From the NCBI GenBank assembly GCA_029820875.1, contig JALGUK010000188.1, positions 1 to 6,115 of the forward strand: a stretch of 6,115 bases of DNA, read 5' to 3'. The first letter of the stretch is position 1; each line of letters opens with the position of its first letter. The notes beneath the pieces are model-generated. The model ran no database searches. It was not told where the DNA came from and saw only the letters and a program-made list of their open reading frames with translations. This document shows positions 5,403-6,115 of the stretch, piece by piece. The position numbers and the translations under genes were made by a program. This DNA is from Candidatus Zipacnadia bacterium. GTDB lineage: Bacteria > Armatimonadota > UBA5377 > JALGUK01.

Positions 5403-6115
5403 GTGCATCTTCCAGACATGAGCGAAATGTTGAAGTCGCTGGTCGTAATAGCAGTCCAGGGCGGTGTCTTCGTCTTCGTGGTTGTGCTGGCGGTGTTGGA
5501 CCGACGTCGGTTCAAACAGTACTACCGCACTGGTCTGCTCATCGGGCTTACGTGTTTTGGGATGGTATCGCTCTCGACTGGTCTTGCGCTGGCGCATATT
5601 GATTTGTCCGCCTTCATGGACCGCTTCGTGCCGTCTGAGGGGCTGTTGGGGGCCTTCTTTTACGTAGGGCTTTTCATTGGTTTCTGCATCCTGGTGCTCA
5701 GGATAGGGTGGCACATGGTGCTCTATTACGTGGCCGCTGCGGAATGGTCTTCGTCGGGGCGGGCTGGTTTCCCGTTGCTGGAGGGCGGGGGCGATATCCG
5801 CTGGAGGGGCATGGCTGGCGCGGCGGCGTTCGGGGTGGGGGCAGCCGTGGTGAGCACGGTGATATTCCTGATGCTGGGCGTTGAGGAATCGGAGCCGCTT
5901 CAGAGGATGGGGGAAATGCTGCGCGGTGTCAGCGAAGTCTCCCCTGCCATCAGGATACCCATTGTCTTGCTTGCGATATCAGTTCCGGCGATTGTGGAGG
6001 AACTGGCGTATCGCGGCGTGCTGCTGGGTTTTCTGGTGCGGCACAGCGGGGGCCGGCGCGGTGCCATCGTGGCTTCGGTCGTGGGCCTCTCACTGCTATG
6101 GGCGCTCATTCACCT
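5403..6115 (+). CDS. CPBP family intramembrane metalloprotease-like protein (partial, C-terminus outside window)
   Basis: A multi-spanning membrane protein, 237 residues of which are visible. Hydrophobic segments lie near residues 12-32, 44-65, 81-111, 136-160, 182-198 and 219-237. The CPBP (Abi/CAAX-protease-like) signature EELAYR (E199, E200, R204) sits at the end of the fifth segment. The second motif, usually FxxxH, appears as WALIH ending at H237 at the window edge, with Trp instead of Phe. Members are intramembrane glutamic/metal-type peptidases used in prenyl-protein processing, bacteriocin immunity or unknown roles; the role here is unknown. The GTG at 5403 is chosen because GGAG lies 8 nt upstream; the ATG at 5418 is the alternative and would shorten the protein by five residues. 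A sigma-70-like promoter precedes it, so a functional link to the kinase operon is not implied. The final motifs beyond the edge cannot be checked. Confidence 0.85.
   Translation, partial: MHLPDMSEMLKSLVVIAVQGGVFVFVVVLAVLDRRRFKQYYRTGLLIGLTCFGMVSLSTGLALAHIDLSAFMDRFVPSEGLLGAFFYVGLFIGFCILVLRIGWHMVLYYVAAAEWSSSGRAGFPLLEGGGDIRWRGMAGAAAFGVGAAVVSTVIFLMLGVEESEPLQRMGEMLRGVSEVSPAIRIPIVLLAISVPAIVEELAYRGVLLGFLVRHSGGRRGAIVASVVGLSLLWALIH

Noticed and set aside
5277..5714. 145-codon minus-strand frame opposite the start of the CPBP gene
   Set aside because: It is antisense to a gene with clear membrane segments and a family motif, and it covers that gene's promoter. No motif is recognised in it.

Overview
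The window is GC-rich bacterial DNA with compact operon spacing, Shine-Dalgarno sites and a recognisable sigma-54 (RpoN) control region. This fits a Gram-negative-type bacterium, but nothing seen here fixes the phylum. No tRNA, rRNA, CRISPR array or insertion sequence is visible.

Layout. Positions 1-1396 (minus strand) hold a sigma-54-dependent activator of the XylR/DmpR/MopR type. It starts inside the window and runs off the left edge, so its C-terminal DNA-binding domain is not seen. Positions 1397-1589 form a divergent control region. It contains two TTTCAT-type operator sites 20 bp apart, a sigma-70-like promoter for the regulator whose -10 box lies inside the stronger palindrome, and a -24/-12 promoter pointing right. 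Positions 1590-5150 are a tight three-gene plus-strand operon: an M20/ArgE-DapE-type metallohydrolase with a shortened lid domain (1590-2810), an acetate-kinase-family carboxylate kinase (2824-4056), and a second, strongly degenerate acetate-kinase homologue translationally coupled to it (4053-5150). After a gap of about 250 bp with its own sigma-70-like promoter, a CPBP-family membrane protease-like gene (5403 to the right edge) begins. It is probably a separate unit.

How the parts may work together (inference). The activator keeps the zinc-site residues and the His/Trp pair known from the phenol sensor MopR, so it probably responds to an aromatic or similar small molecule. With RpoN it would switch on the three-gene operon. 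In that operon the M20 enzyme would hydrolyse an amide or N-acyl substrate, and the kinase pair would interconvert a carboxylate and its acyl phosphate. The tandem pair of an apparently active acetate kinase and a pseudokinase paralogue that has lost its phosphate-binding loops and catalytic arginine, under an aromatic-sensor-type regulator and next to an M20 hydrolase, is the most unusual element. I do not recognise it as a described system.
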